Shown piece after piece: positions 12,777 to 24,549 of a stretch of 64,000 nt of DNA. The translations under genes and the position numbers were made by a program. Every line of letters starts with the position of its first letter. Position 1 is the first letter of the stretch. Source of the stretch: Parus major (lineage: Eukaryota; Chordata; Aves; Passeriformes; Paridae); assembly GCF_001522545.3 (NCBI RefSeq), contig NC_031768.1, positions 100,166,214-100,230,213 of the forward strand, read 5' to 3'. Below the pieces are notes generated by a model. The model was not told the DNA's origin and ran no database searches. It worked only from the letters and a program-made list of their open reading frames with translations.

Positions 12777-13237
12777 AGTAATGGCCTGGCTGGAAGGCAT
12801 CTTAAAGATCAACTCATTCCAATCATTTGCCATGGACAGGGACACTTTCCACTAGACCAAATTTCTCAGAGCCCCATCCAATCTAGCCTTGAACATTTCC
12901 AGGGATGGGTCAGCCATAGTTTTTCTGGGCAACCTGTGCCAGGGCCTTATCACCCTCACAAGAAAGAATTTCTTCCTAAGATATAATCTAAACCGACTTT
13001 CTTTCAGGTTGAAGCCATTCCACCTTGTCCTGTCACTCCAGGCCCTTGTAAATACATCTTTCATGTAGGTCTTCATCAGGTACTGGAAGGCCCTAGGTTG
13101 ATCCAAATCCTCTCTTTTCCATGCTGAACAATCCCAATTCTCTCAGCCTTTCCACAGAAGAAAGAGGTACTTCCGCCCTCTGATCAATTTGGTGGCCTCC
13201 TCTGGACTAACTTCAGCAGACTGATGTCCCTCCTAAC
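12777..13237 (-). mobile_element. CR1 LINE 3' end, antisense
   Basis: The + strand reads the complement of the CR1 3' region. It starts near ATGGCCTGGCTGGAAGG and passes CACTAGACCAAATTTCTCAG, CACCCTCACAAGAAAGAATT and CTCTCAGCCTTTCCACAG. It ends near CTTCAGCAGACTGATGTCCC. The terminal octamer tail is worn away, the 5' end is truncated, and no coding capacity remains. Confidence 0.9.
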
Positions 13238-13504
13238 TCATCTAAGTAATTTCACCTTGGGAGGTAGAGAGGTTTGCTGGCAGGACAGTCATGTTATTTG
13301 CCAGAAATTTCACTAGAGCTTTGTAGGATGGAAAACCCTTTTATTAAAAAAAGGACATAAATGGACAAAAGCCACTAGCTTAAATCTCTTGTACCAAGAG
13401 ATTTAAATGATGAAGTTTCTCAGGCAAGATGTCTTTATCAGAATTCAAGAGCAGTAAGGGGCTCTGACCTTCTGTCAAGATACTGTGAAAGCTCCAGAAT
13501 CTAA

Positions 13505-13648
13505 GAATCATAGAATGAAAGAATGGTTTCTTTTGGAAGGGATCTTAGAGATTATCTAGCTTCCCTCTGTGCCATGAACAGGGATACCTTTCACAGGGAT
13601 AACTTCTACTACATCAGGTTGCTCAGAGCTCCATTCAACCTGGCTTTC
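13505..13648 (-). mobile_element. short CR1 3' end, antisense
   Basis: It begins with the CR1 tail complement (AATCATAGAATG) and the block TTGGAAGGGATCTTAGAGAT. It ends after GCTCAGAGCTCCATTCAACC. A short internal duplication (CAGGGATA at 13579 and 13597) lengthens the block before the 'CATCAGGTTGCTC' motif. It is a very 5'-truncated copy in the same orientation as the copy 270 bp upstream. Confidence 0.88.
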
Positions 13649-15642
13649 TTGGAAAGTTGAAGAAACAGGGCAAATCATTATAACATTTGGGCTTTTTTCT
13701 CTAGATTCCCTGTTTTTATTAAAAAAAACTCCAAGTTTTCATGACTCTCCTTATTAAGTTAAACTGCTAAGCATCATTTGCACTGGCTATTGCTTTCTTC
13801 TTGAAGATGTTTAAGTGTTCAGCCATTCAGATGATATGAGCTGAAGACTGTAAGAGAGGATGTCAGACAAGAATATGTACCTCAGGAATGGATGAAAAAT
13901 GGAGATAGGGCTGAATAATACTTTATCTAAGCAAATTAAGAAACTAATGGTATCTCATTTGATTTCATATAGCAAACTGAGGAACTTGTTTATGAATCTA
14001 AGCAATTTGTAGCTACTTTTACTAGTTCTGTGTTAGAAAAATGGTGCAGTGAATCTGTTCACTTATCTGGAGAAACATGAGAGTTGTTCAGCCAAGAATG
14101 TTTATGAAGTCAGACATTCTATCAGAAGTAGTTTGGGATGAGCACAGATGGCAAATGCATTACTCACAAGTGATGAATCCCCAGGTGATATATGAAGACC
14201 ATTTTATTGTCAGGGATGTCAATGAGGAGCCACCAGTTTCTTGAGGTGATCTTGTTAATTTTGTATGCAGGTTTTACGATTTATCTTCTAGGCTTTGAAG
14301 AGCAATTAAATTCACCTATGCTCATGAAAAGACTTAATGAGCATCGTAAGTTCTGATGATAATGCTGTTCTTTTCTTCTTTAGGTAGATTCATTCATAGC
14401 GCTATAGACTTTAAGCACATAAATGTCACAACACCAGAATGGGATGGCTTTCTTGAGGGGAGGGCTTTTAATTTAAATTCTGAGCTCATTTTACATTATA
14501 TGTAGGATGAGTCTTCTGCAGGCAAAATGTCACGTAGGTAACCCAGGTATGATCTGCTCTGGTTCCTAAAAGTCCATAGACTCTTGTACTATCATAACTA
14601 CTTAAAAAAGGATGGCTTTTGCCTGATACTTGTTGTCTAATATATCTAAAACATAATAAATCCTCCATAGATGTATTAAAATATACTATGAAATACTATT
14701 TGCCAGAATAAAGTCTTGTGGTAAGATGTAATTCATACACATTTCCACAATAGCTGATAAAAACTCATCTCTAACTTTTGAGTTCTAGAATTAAAAACAA
14801 TCAGAACTATATGCATGTAGTATATAATACTGATAGTGTCATGTTGAAAACTATTGACATTCCAATATGTATAACAAACACAGCCTTTACCTCTCAGTCA
14901 GTTCACGTACACCTATTTTTCTTGAAAAGCTTTTCAAGTATTTTTTATGGTACCGTAATTTCCATGACAGACAATAAATACATAAATATAAACAGAAACT
15001 ATTCACATCATGCTTTAAAATATAAATTTGTACCCAAGGTACCCAGGTAATTTTGAAATTTATAAAAATCCATCCCTGTTTTCAATGGTGGCCACTAGAT
15101 GAAAAAAAAGGCACAAAGTAGCACATAAATGAACCAGGAAGGTTTGCTAAATAGAAAAAGTTTTATGTTTGGGGAACAAAATGAGTTATTGCTATTTGTA
15201 CCACTATTGTAGTGTTCTTTTCATATAGATGAAGGAATAGTTCATTTTAGGATGAAAAAACAGTGTTTATACAGCACTTTTTACATGTAAGATGTAGATA
15301 AACTACATAAGATGTAGTTTTTCATACCTACACTTTTTTTAACTTGAGATTGTGTGAAAAAAAAAACAAAACTTGAGATTTGTGTTGAAAATGCAAGAGT
15401 TCATCAGCAGTGAAAATCTGCAGAAAGATCAATTAAACATTTTTTTCATGGGCAGAAACATTCCCTCCAAAGTTTGTTGTTTCTATAGCATCAGTACAAC
15501 TCAAAGCAATACAAAGATTGGCAGCACGATGTCCAAAGCACCTGTAAGACACAGCACCTCAGGAAAGACTAATGTCTCATCCACAGGGAATACATGGTAT
15601 TGTCTGTTCATTATTACTATCACTTCTTTGGCTCTTCCAAAG
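13649..15642. other. unclassified AT-rich DNA
   Basis: No gene or known repeat is seen. A perfect 9-bp stem with a 3-nt loop (AAACTACAT / ATGTAGTTT) lies at 15300-15320, next to a direct repeat of AAGATGTAG. Confidence 0.6.
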
Positions 15643-16211
15643 TTGAGGGAGGGGATTCTGCCCCTCTGCCCTGCTCTGGCGAGACCCCACCTGCAGGGCT
15701 GGGTCCAGCTCTGGGGTCACAGCACAGGAAGGACAGGGAGCTGCTGGAGCCAGGCCAGAGGAGGCCACTAAACTGATCAGGAGGATGGAGTACCTCTCCT
15801 ATGAGGAAAGTCTGAGAGAATTGTGATTATTCAGCCTGGAGGAGGGAAGGCTTTGGGGTGACCTAGCTGGGACCTTCTAGTACCTGAAAGGATCCTACAA
15901 GAAAGATGGAGAGACTGCTTACGAGGGCCTGGAGTGACAGCACAAGGGGGAATGGCTTCAAACTGACAAAGAATAGGTTTAGATTAGAGATTAGGAAAAA
16001 GTTCTTTCCTGTGAGGGTGATAAGGCACCAGCACAGGTTGCCCAGAGAAGCTGAGGCTGCCTCATCCCTGGAAGTGTTTGAGGCCAGCTTGGATGGAGCT
16101 CTGAGCAACCTGGTCTAGTGGAAGGTGTCCCTGCCTACCCATGGCAAGTGGTTGGAACTAGATGATCATCAATGTCCCTTCCAACATAAAACATTTATGT
16201 TTTATGATCTT
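15643..16211 (+). mobile_element. CR1 LINE 3' end, sense
   Basis: This contains the last codons of CR1 ORF2 and the 3' UTR in sense. Blocks are GAGGGAGGGGATTCTGCCCC, GAGACCCCACCTGCAGGGCT, CTCCTATGAGGAAAGTCTGA, TGTGAGGGTGATAAGGCACC and CTGGTCTAGTGGAAGGTGTC. The tail is decayed (TTTATGTTTTATGATCTT). Open frames inside it (such as the long frame ending at 15771) are shadows of this relic. It converges on another CR1 copy at 16390. Confidence 0.93.
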
Positions 16212-16389
16212 AGATGTGATGAAATGTGAATATGATCTAAATATAACCACGGCAACTTAGAATTTTCTCTACTTTTTCACTCTGTTCTTCTCCTTCTGCA
16301 TAATAGAAATGTGTATGTATGCATGTATATATGTATATTAATATAACTATAAATATACTTCTCATATAGAAAGTTATCACAGAAACTAA

Positions 16390-16642
16390 GTTGTAAGGGT
16401 TGTAAGGGACTTTAAAGATCAACTAGTTTCTGTTGGACAGGGACAGCTTCCACTAGACCAGGTTGCTCAAGGCCTTATCCAACCTTGCTTTGAACAGCTC
16501 CAGAGATGTGGCATCCACTGCTTCTCTGAGCAACCTCTTCCAGTGCCTAACCACCCTCACAGTAAAAAATTTCTTCCTAATATCTAAGAGAAATGTACCT
16601 TTTTTCAATTTATACCCATTACTTCTTGTCCTATCATTACAG
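16390..16642 (-). mobile_element. CR1 LINE 3' end, antisense
   Basis: Complement of the CR1 3' region: GGGACTTTAAAGATCAACTA, CACTAGACCAGGTTGCTCAA, CACCCTCACAGTAAAAAATT, CTTCTTGTCCTATCATTACA. It is 5'-truncated. With the sense copy ending at 16211 it forms an inverted pair about 180 bp apart. Confidence 0.9.
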
Positions 16643-19600
16643 TTCCAAAACTGGAAAAGAGAAATATGTTTTGCATTTCCAGAAGGAATGCTGACATCAG
16701 TGTAAATCAGAATAAAATGAGAGACAATGGAAAAATGTTCTTTTAAGGAATTTCTTGGGTTGTGGAGGGAAAAATCTGGACAACATTGACCCTTTTAGTT
16801 TTCCAATCCTAGTTATCTGGATGACTTTTCTTTTGAAATCTTCTATTTAAGTGGTTGATTTCCAAATATCTGTTGCAGTATCTCTCGATAGTCACTGTGG
16901 TTGTCCCCAAACCACTGTTTTTCAAGTGTCATTTTCAAGTGGTTAAAATTTCCTCTCAGGGGTTTGAACTACATACCTTTTAGTATTTTAAGAATTGTTT
17001 ACCAGTGTGTTTGTTAACATGCAGAGTGATGTGAAATATAACCCCTACTGGAGATTTGCTTCATCCTCTGTATAGGGAATGATGAGAGACTTGTGACTGT
17101 GTTGCTGAAAGAAGCTGCATGAGTTCAGTTAGAATTTGTTTAATGTGTATGTTAGAGAAAGAGATTATTTCCTCAGTGAGTTGGTTTTTTTACAGTTTAT
17201 TTTACTTGAAATGAGGGAAAGATTAAATCAGTCTAAACCCTATACAAAACACTAAAAGGAAGTTAACTGTCAAAGCTAGTGTATCCAAAAAGTAAACACT
17301 ATTGATGATGAATGGATGGGATTTTTTGGCAGAACAGTTTATGACAAAGAGTGTTTCAGGAAAGCCTTCTACAGGAAGTCAGGTAAGTGCAGGCTTAGAC
17401 ACTTCACACTGAATGCAGAGTAAATCTGTTAAGCACAGCCTTTTTTGCTTTTTCAGCTACAGTGTAGATAAGCACATGCCAGTTTTGTGGTTTTGGATGC
17501 TGTAAACAAAACCTCAAGCTTTTACTTAATGGGAGTGATTTCATGATAAAAGAAAACTGAATAGTGTCTGGTTCTCTGTATACCAGTTCTCTGGGAAATT
17601 GATTCAATTTTAATGACTGCCTCACACTTCAGCACCTTGTCTGAACTATCCTAAGAGTGTCCCCAGGAGATGATTTATGAACCAATTTGGAAGCCGGTAC
17701 TCCATATGCCAGGAGTATGGAAGTGCCTCTTGCTGACATGAACCTGGAATACCTTGTAGGAAGATAGTGGGGTATTTCTTTGTTCTGCATTATTTCAGAA
17801 AGTTTGAAATGTTTTTTTCTCTCTACAGTAAAAGCAACATTTCTGTAAAAAACATTATCATCAGGATTGGGATATTTTTTAAAATAAGACAACCATTTTT
17901 CAAAAAAAATAACTTTTAAAGGATTTTTATATAAAATATATATGCACAGGAGCATGTTAAAACTGATTCATTTTTTAAAAAATTATCAAGTTAAGCAAAT
18001 ATACAGAATGACATTCTTGTTGTACCATCCTGACCTTCAATTATGGCACAAATGCATTTTAATTTTCTTGTCCATGTAGTTACATTTAACTTCATGATAC
18101 CATACTGAGTATTATTCTGAGTGCAAATCTGAAGCCTGAATAGTGAGCACTGGGTAGTAATTGTGAGTTTCTTTTTCATGTATATGTTCTGTTTGTTTTA
18201 AAGTGTATGCCTGCATGAGAATAAAATCAGGGGGCTTGAGTGCTTCAATTGCAAGCTTAATATTTTAGAAAACTTTCACTATACTTTTTTGCAAAAACTT
18301 GTAAAAAATTGAGAACAATAATCTAGGAATGACTGAATTATTAAAACTATTTTAGCTTTGTGTATATTTCTTAAAATATAGTGGTTGCAAATTTGAAACA
18401 GATCAGCTATGTGCTTTTTAAACTGGCATAAAAACGTTCAGAAAAAGAAAAGAAAAATCAAAAGTAAATGGGTAAAAAAACAAAAACAGAGAAGACAAGA
18501 GGTTTTGAGTACCTAAGAAATTATAATAAACATCTGCATGTGTCAGCCTAGATATTCTTAATTCTCATGTTATACAAGTTCATTGGATAGGAAAAAATGA
18601 GCTTCATTTCTTATATTACATGGAACTAGTTTGTAGTGTTATATGGAGAGTGAAAAAAAATGAACCATTTTTTTTTATTATTGAATAGAAAATTAGCATT
18701 ATAATTTTCATTATTCTTCTAACTGCATGCTTAAGAAATCAGCAAGATATTTTGGCTTTTCCAAATATCAAGGTGTAACCAGCCTATTTTTTTTAACCTA
18801 GCTTCTCTTATTGTCTATAAAATTGTCCCTTTCCTCCCTATTTCACTGTTTCTTCTGAAACCAATACTCATGAAGTTCAAGACTAAAGTGGAGGCATTCT
18901 TTCTATCTCTCAACAGAAACTCAATTCAGCATGTTTTCAATCACACCAAACTGAAAACCCACCTTTAAAATGAAGACATTTTCAAAGAATTACAATGGTA
19001 GATTAAAGAGGCAAGATGGGCTCATAATTGTGTTTTGCAACAGGGAGATTTATGAATGAATGAAATGTGTTTTAATTTATGTGCAGAGTTCATAAACCAT
19101 ATTTTTAATCATACAAAATGCACCCCATGACCCCCACCCTGCATTCCCCCTCCCCTTGATTTTCCTAATTATGTTATGGCTTCAATTGTTTCCAGCATCC
19201 ATATGTGAGGATATTCTGGAGCAGCAGATTTATGCACATTTTGAGGTAAGGACAATGTCACATCTTGGCTAGGAGGGGTAAACAGATTAGGAAACACTAC
19301 TGCTCTTCTACTAATAATGACATCTTTACTTCATTTGCTGAATAGGAAATGTGTGGGTATGGATATTGGGTATGGTTGTGATTCTGAAAGCTATTGGGAG
19401 GAAAAATGATAGCTAGTGGGTTTTGTCCAAACCAGGTTTAAGATAAGGAACCAAAGAATTTCATCATAAATAGTCATAATCCTTCTTACACTACATATAT
19501 CTCTGATACAGATTTTGATACTTCCAACAGGGATGAAGCTTTATTTTGACTGGTGAATTATCAGTACATTATAGAAAGTACCAGAGACATAGCAGTAATA

Positions 19601-20852
19601 AACTAGTGAATCTTTTTCTCTAACTACTACAGAGTAACTACTCTGAAGTACTTAGACAGTGAAATTTCCAGATATTCAAAGCTGATTGATATTAAGAAAA
19701 ATATGTGGATGATTTTCTTTTTTTTTTCTCAGAACACTTTGTGTCTCATAGGTGACATGGAGAACCTGTTTAATCTACATCACAAGTCCCAAATCCCACT
19801 TCCCACTAACTGTCAGACCTCCTGTACTAACCTCACCTTAAAAGGGTGATGAATCACAAAGCATGAGTACCTGACAGAAACCACACTCCTGTCCTTTCTT
19901 AAGAAAAATAATACATAATCCTAAGAAATAGACCATAGGGAAGACCAAAAATACAAGTTCCTCTTAGATTGCAGTCTAGGCATTGTAAATGACTGTGATG
20001 ATGAAATATGAGATTTGATGATCAGAATGATCTCTGCCCCAAGTAGGCATATGTGTACATCCATACCTGCATATGTGTGCTTGTGTAGTCACTGCATGGT
20101 GGCAAAAGTCTTGAAAGCACAAGTGCAGGATAATATTAGAGACCCCAAGGGTGCAAACACAAAACAAAAATGCCAAATTACTGGTAAATTAAAGAGACCA
20201 AGCTCAAGATGTGCTAAAATGTCCCTTGGGAACAACAAAGAAAATAACAAATACGTAGACATGTGCATTTTTAAATGGAAGCACAGAGAAAATGGTAAGA
20301 TATTGTAAGTAAATGATAATGGTAAGAACAGAAAAGCTGTTCTCATCAAGTATGGGAAGAAAGGAAGAAGGGACAATTAATTGTTTCTGTATAGCCACTT
20401 GGTTAATGCTAATGCACATTATTGGTCTCTATGCTTGACAGTATTGATGCCAAATTGACAAAAATCAATCCTGCATCAGTATCAAGCCCTTCTTCCCCTT
20501 TGATAGGAAAGGAAGACTGCTTTCTGATTTGCACTCCTTCAGTAGTTTCAAGTATTACATGTAAAGGATTATCTTTATAACCATATTTAAATAAATTAGA
20601 AAGACAATAAACACTACATATGTGTTCTGTGCTGTGACCTTCCCACACAGGGTGAGTGATCACTGCAAACTTGGATGTGATGCTGTCCAAGCGACAGGTT
20701 CAGAATCAGGGAAGAGCAATGCTCACTGGTTCAGCTTATCTATTTCAAGTAGAAAGGGCAGTGCTGGGTGATTGTTTTATTGCGGTTGTTGAAACTTATT
20801 GCTTGCTCTAAGAAGGGGTAAGTAAATTAACAGAGTGGTTGATTTTTTTCAG
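16643..20852. other. unclassified AT-rich DNA
   Basis: No gene or dispersed repeat is recognised in 4.2 kb. A 108-codon frame on the minus strand (17629-17955) is within chance expectation for this base composition. A strong splice-acceptor-like tract precedes a short open stretch at 19733-19849 (see findings). Confidence 0.55.
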
Positions 20853-20950
20853 GACATGTGGAGACTCTCTAGCCCAACTCTGTTCTTCAAGCATGGTTAT
20901 CTAAGGACATATCTGGTTTTGAGTGTCTCCAAGGAAAACTCACTGTGCTA
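20853..20950 (-). mobile_element. old CR1 fragment, antisense
   Basis: The run CATGTGGAGACTCTCTAGCC, then GGACATATCTGGTTTTGAGT and GTCTCCAAGGAAAACTCACT, follows the pattern of the complement of an older CR1 subfamily ('...TTTTGAATATCTCCAAGGATGGAGACTC...' type). It lacks tail and 5' end and is more diverged than the other copies. Confidence 0.65.
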
Positions 20951-23900
20951 AAGCTAAGGACTTATGTGTATTTAATTTATAGCAGGTGCATTACAGTAAG
21001 AGTTCAGGAGTTAGGATTTCACATCTCCTAAATCTAAACCCTAAATTATAGGCTTGATTGAAATTGGCAAACGACAATTTAGCTTCTCTATTGAAGCTGA
21101 GGTCCTCAGAAAGGATAAATCAAGAAGGAAGCCCATGATGAGTAGGCCTCTGCTTCCTGTGTCTGTAATTCCACGTGCCTAAGCAGCCTTGGGCCAAAGA
21201 TAGAACATAATCCTGCCAAACAGGAAACAAAGTCTATTTCAGGTCTGTGATACTGTGCTCTCCTTCATTGTGCTTGCTGTCTAATTTTATTAATGGATTG
21301 TTCTTGCTGCTTATTGAAAGTAATGGTATAGATTATGTCCTTAGCTTAGTCTTCCCTGGATCTTCCTACTATGACAGGACTGCTGAAAATTCAAAATGAG
21401 AGACTGCAGTGAAAGGAAAACATAGGAAATAGCTTTTTCCTTCTTCAAACTGTCTTATATAAAGGCCAGAGGTGACAATAGTGTGTTCTTTGGGCAGCTT
21501 ATAAAATAAACTAGCCCCTTCTCATTCCCTAAAGGTCTTTTTATGCATCTGAATCTTGAGCAGACAATCACTGGTTCCACCTGGTTCCAGTGGATTAGAA
21601 GAGCTGTCAAAGTGCGCCATCAGGATGGATAGATACCCAAGAAAACAAAAGGAAACACTGAAGAAATGTTTTCAACCCATTTTAGGTATCCAAATTTCCT
21701 TATGCAATTTGTATGTCATTTAAATGCTTTACCATTAAAGAGAGGATACCCTTTTCTATTTTTGGATGTGAACACCCCTCCTAAATCTGGAAAGTATTGT
21801 GATTTTCATATATGCAGGAGTATTTTTCTTCCTTTAAGTAATTTCTACTTGCTAACAATTGCAGAAATTGGTTGAATGTATTATTCTTCCCATTTTTGTC
21901 TGTCACTGGTTTTGAAATTAGTAATCACTTAATGAGTTTTTGTTAAACCGGTGTATGTGACTGGTAGTGATTATTCTTAAATGCCTAACTTGGATATTTG
22001 ATAGGTACAAGTAACTAGACAAAAAAGCTAGGAATAATTATATTCCTTCAAGATAATGGATGTAATGGACTTTGAATTTATTAATGATTAAAACACTTAG
22101 CATCCAATTAATTCCTAATGTTGCAAGGAGTGTGTGCTAATGATAGTCTAGGAAAGACTGCATATTTAGCACATACACAGCATGTATTAGGGCAGCCAAA
22201 TGCCAGAATTACAGCTCTTGGATGGCTCTTTCCTAGTGTTCTCTTCTCTGGCCAGCAATAAAGTGGTGTTCCCCTGCTTGTTTTATTTTGGGGTTTTTTA
22301 AAACTAATAATGACCAATAAAATGTAGCTGCCTAATTTGAAATTCATCAAAACTTTCTGGTTTCAGTATAGGGAGCTCCATATGACACAATAAAATATCA
22401 TGCAAATCAAAATGAAATCCTAAGTTATATATTGCATATGTCACAAATATCTAATATTCATAGATATATTTATATTCAGTTTTGGTTAAGGTCCTTAAGG
22501 TTAAGTACTTGAATCAATTGAAAGCTCTAGAAATGTGCAAACACTTATAATTATATAAAGGAATTATATAAAATCTATAGATGCATAATTAAGTAATTAC
22601 ACGTCTCCACAAAATCTGGATTTAATTTTCAAATTTAAGCCTCATTAGATTTCCTTCAGTTTCTAAAACTTACTCTGAATGGGAAAAGTGGTTTTGCTTT
22701 CATGGAAACCAATGCCTTAGGAGCACATGGGTCGGTCTTCAGAAAATACTTCTAAATTGTAAAGTGTGAGCAGTTTCTACAGCTTGTCTCTGATTTCTAC
22801 TTCTCAAATTCAAGTAAAAAAAATCCATTATGTATTTCTGTCACATTTATGGAAGCCATTACCAGAAATAGAGAAGTAGAGTTATAAAGAGCATTGCTTG
22901 CTATATATGTCCTGACTTGATACAAGTGATGGTAATATGGGTGGAATTCTAAACCACATAAGCCCTTAATGCTTGAAGAAAGCAAACATTTGTAAAGAAA
23001 AAAAAATCATAAAATACACCTTCAAACAATTTATAGCAAACTAATGAGTTTCAGTAAATAAAAACATTTTTATGCCATTATTTTCTTAGTTTAGTAGAAA
23101 CATGCATTTTTATTTGTGTGAGTGAAAAAAATAGTTTCACTTCAGTTCAAGCTCTTCCTCTCCTATATCAATGCTGCCATTGCAATATTGTAATTTTATT
23201 CCAATTTCCTTTGAAAAATATAATACAAATCAAATCTTTCTTCTTTTTGACAAGTTCCTGGTTAATAGATCAGCTACAGAAGACTCCCTGTTATTTTGGT
23301 TTTCTACCTAAATAGGTAGCAATTCTCTTACTGTGGCTTTTTCCAATCTCTGAGCAAGCACACTAAACTTCACAAGAAGTAGCTTACTGATATACACTTA
23401 TGGCCTGAGACAGTAGTGAAAATTGCTCTCTTGGGTTTTATGCAAGCAAGTACTTAAATATACCACATTGTACTTGATAAAGAAATAGAATATGGTTTTT
23501 TTAAGTATGTTTATATCCTATGATTCTGTTAACCTGTTCAGAAAATTCCAATAACTGTATCTTTGGAAGGACTCTACTGAAGGTATACTGTGAGTTCAGA
23601 GTTCCTTCAAAGACAAATGGAGGCCTGGTCACTTAAAGCATTTGCTGTAACAGGAGATGGGGTCCTTTCATTTTGTGTGAAAATATCCACATGTTAAACT
23701 TATTCATACAAGAGGAATTTTCAGTTTATGTCCTTCAGCTATGAGTTTTCAAACTGGTGTTATTTGCAAGTCTTCTGTATGCAATCTTTAGTGGTCAACT
23801 GGATGGTTTTCTTAAAAGATTATTTCAAAGTGTGAAAAAAATTTCCAAAAAAACCCCCAAACCCTAATCAACTCTGACCTGAGGGAGCACAGTAATGTAG

Positions 23901-24549
23901 ATTTTTCATTAACTAGGAAAACCAAGAAAAGACTGAGGCAATATCTAGGGTTCATGGCTTCACAGAGTTGAGGGGCTTTTCTCACTCTTATATGCTCTGC
24001 TGAGCATTTGCTGTATGCACACAGACTGAGGTTGGTGCATGCTCATTGATGCTGGTGCTTACACTGCAATGTCACTTGTGGTATCAGTGATTGAGCAGTA
24101 TTGATTATTGTGGTGGTATAACAAGCTCAGGAAACTTCATATACCAGTTTACAGATCAAGTAAAAAACAGTACCTATGTACTTCACAAAGGAGGCAGGAA
24201 TTCTTAACAAACCTGCTATTTTGTCTCTTCATCATTTTTGTTAAATGTTTTTATTAATTTTAATTTAATAATTTGGATGTCTGAACGTCAGGTTCAACAT
24301 ATAATCCTTTAATATTTGACTAGTAATGCTTTCTCTGGCACAGAAAGTAGCTTAGAAGACAGAGAATGATAACTAAAAGAAATCCATATTTTTGAAATCA
24401 CTTCCTAATTTTGCCATCAGAATCAAAAACCCAATAATTTGGAATAAGAGGTAATGGTATTTGCCTCTTAAATTCTTCCTACTCCTTCTACCATAGTTAT
24501 GATAGTATTATTATATTTTTCAGGAAGGAAATCTTGTAAGCTCAGGAAA
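20951..24549. other. unclassified AT-rich DNA
   Basis: No gene or dispersed repeat is recognised. An A-run followed by C-rich sequence (AAAAAAACCCCCAAACCC-type) lies near 23850. Confidence 0.6.

Noticed and set aside
17629..17955. 108-codon minus-strand frame
   Set aside because: Several frames of this length are expected by chance in AT-rich DNA of this size. There are no splice sites, promoter or family motifs.
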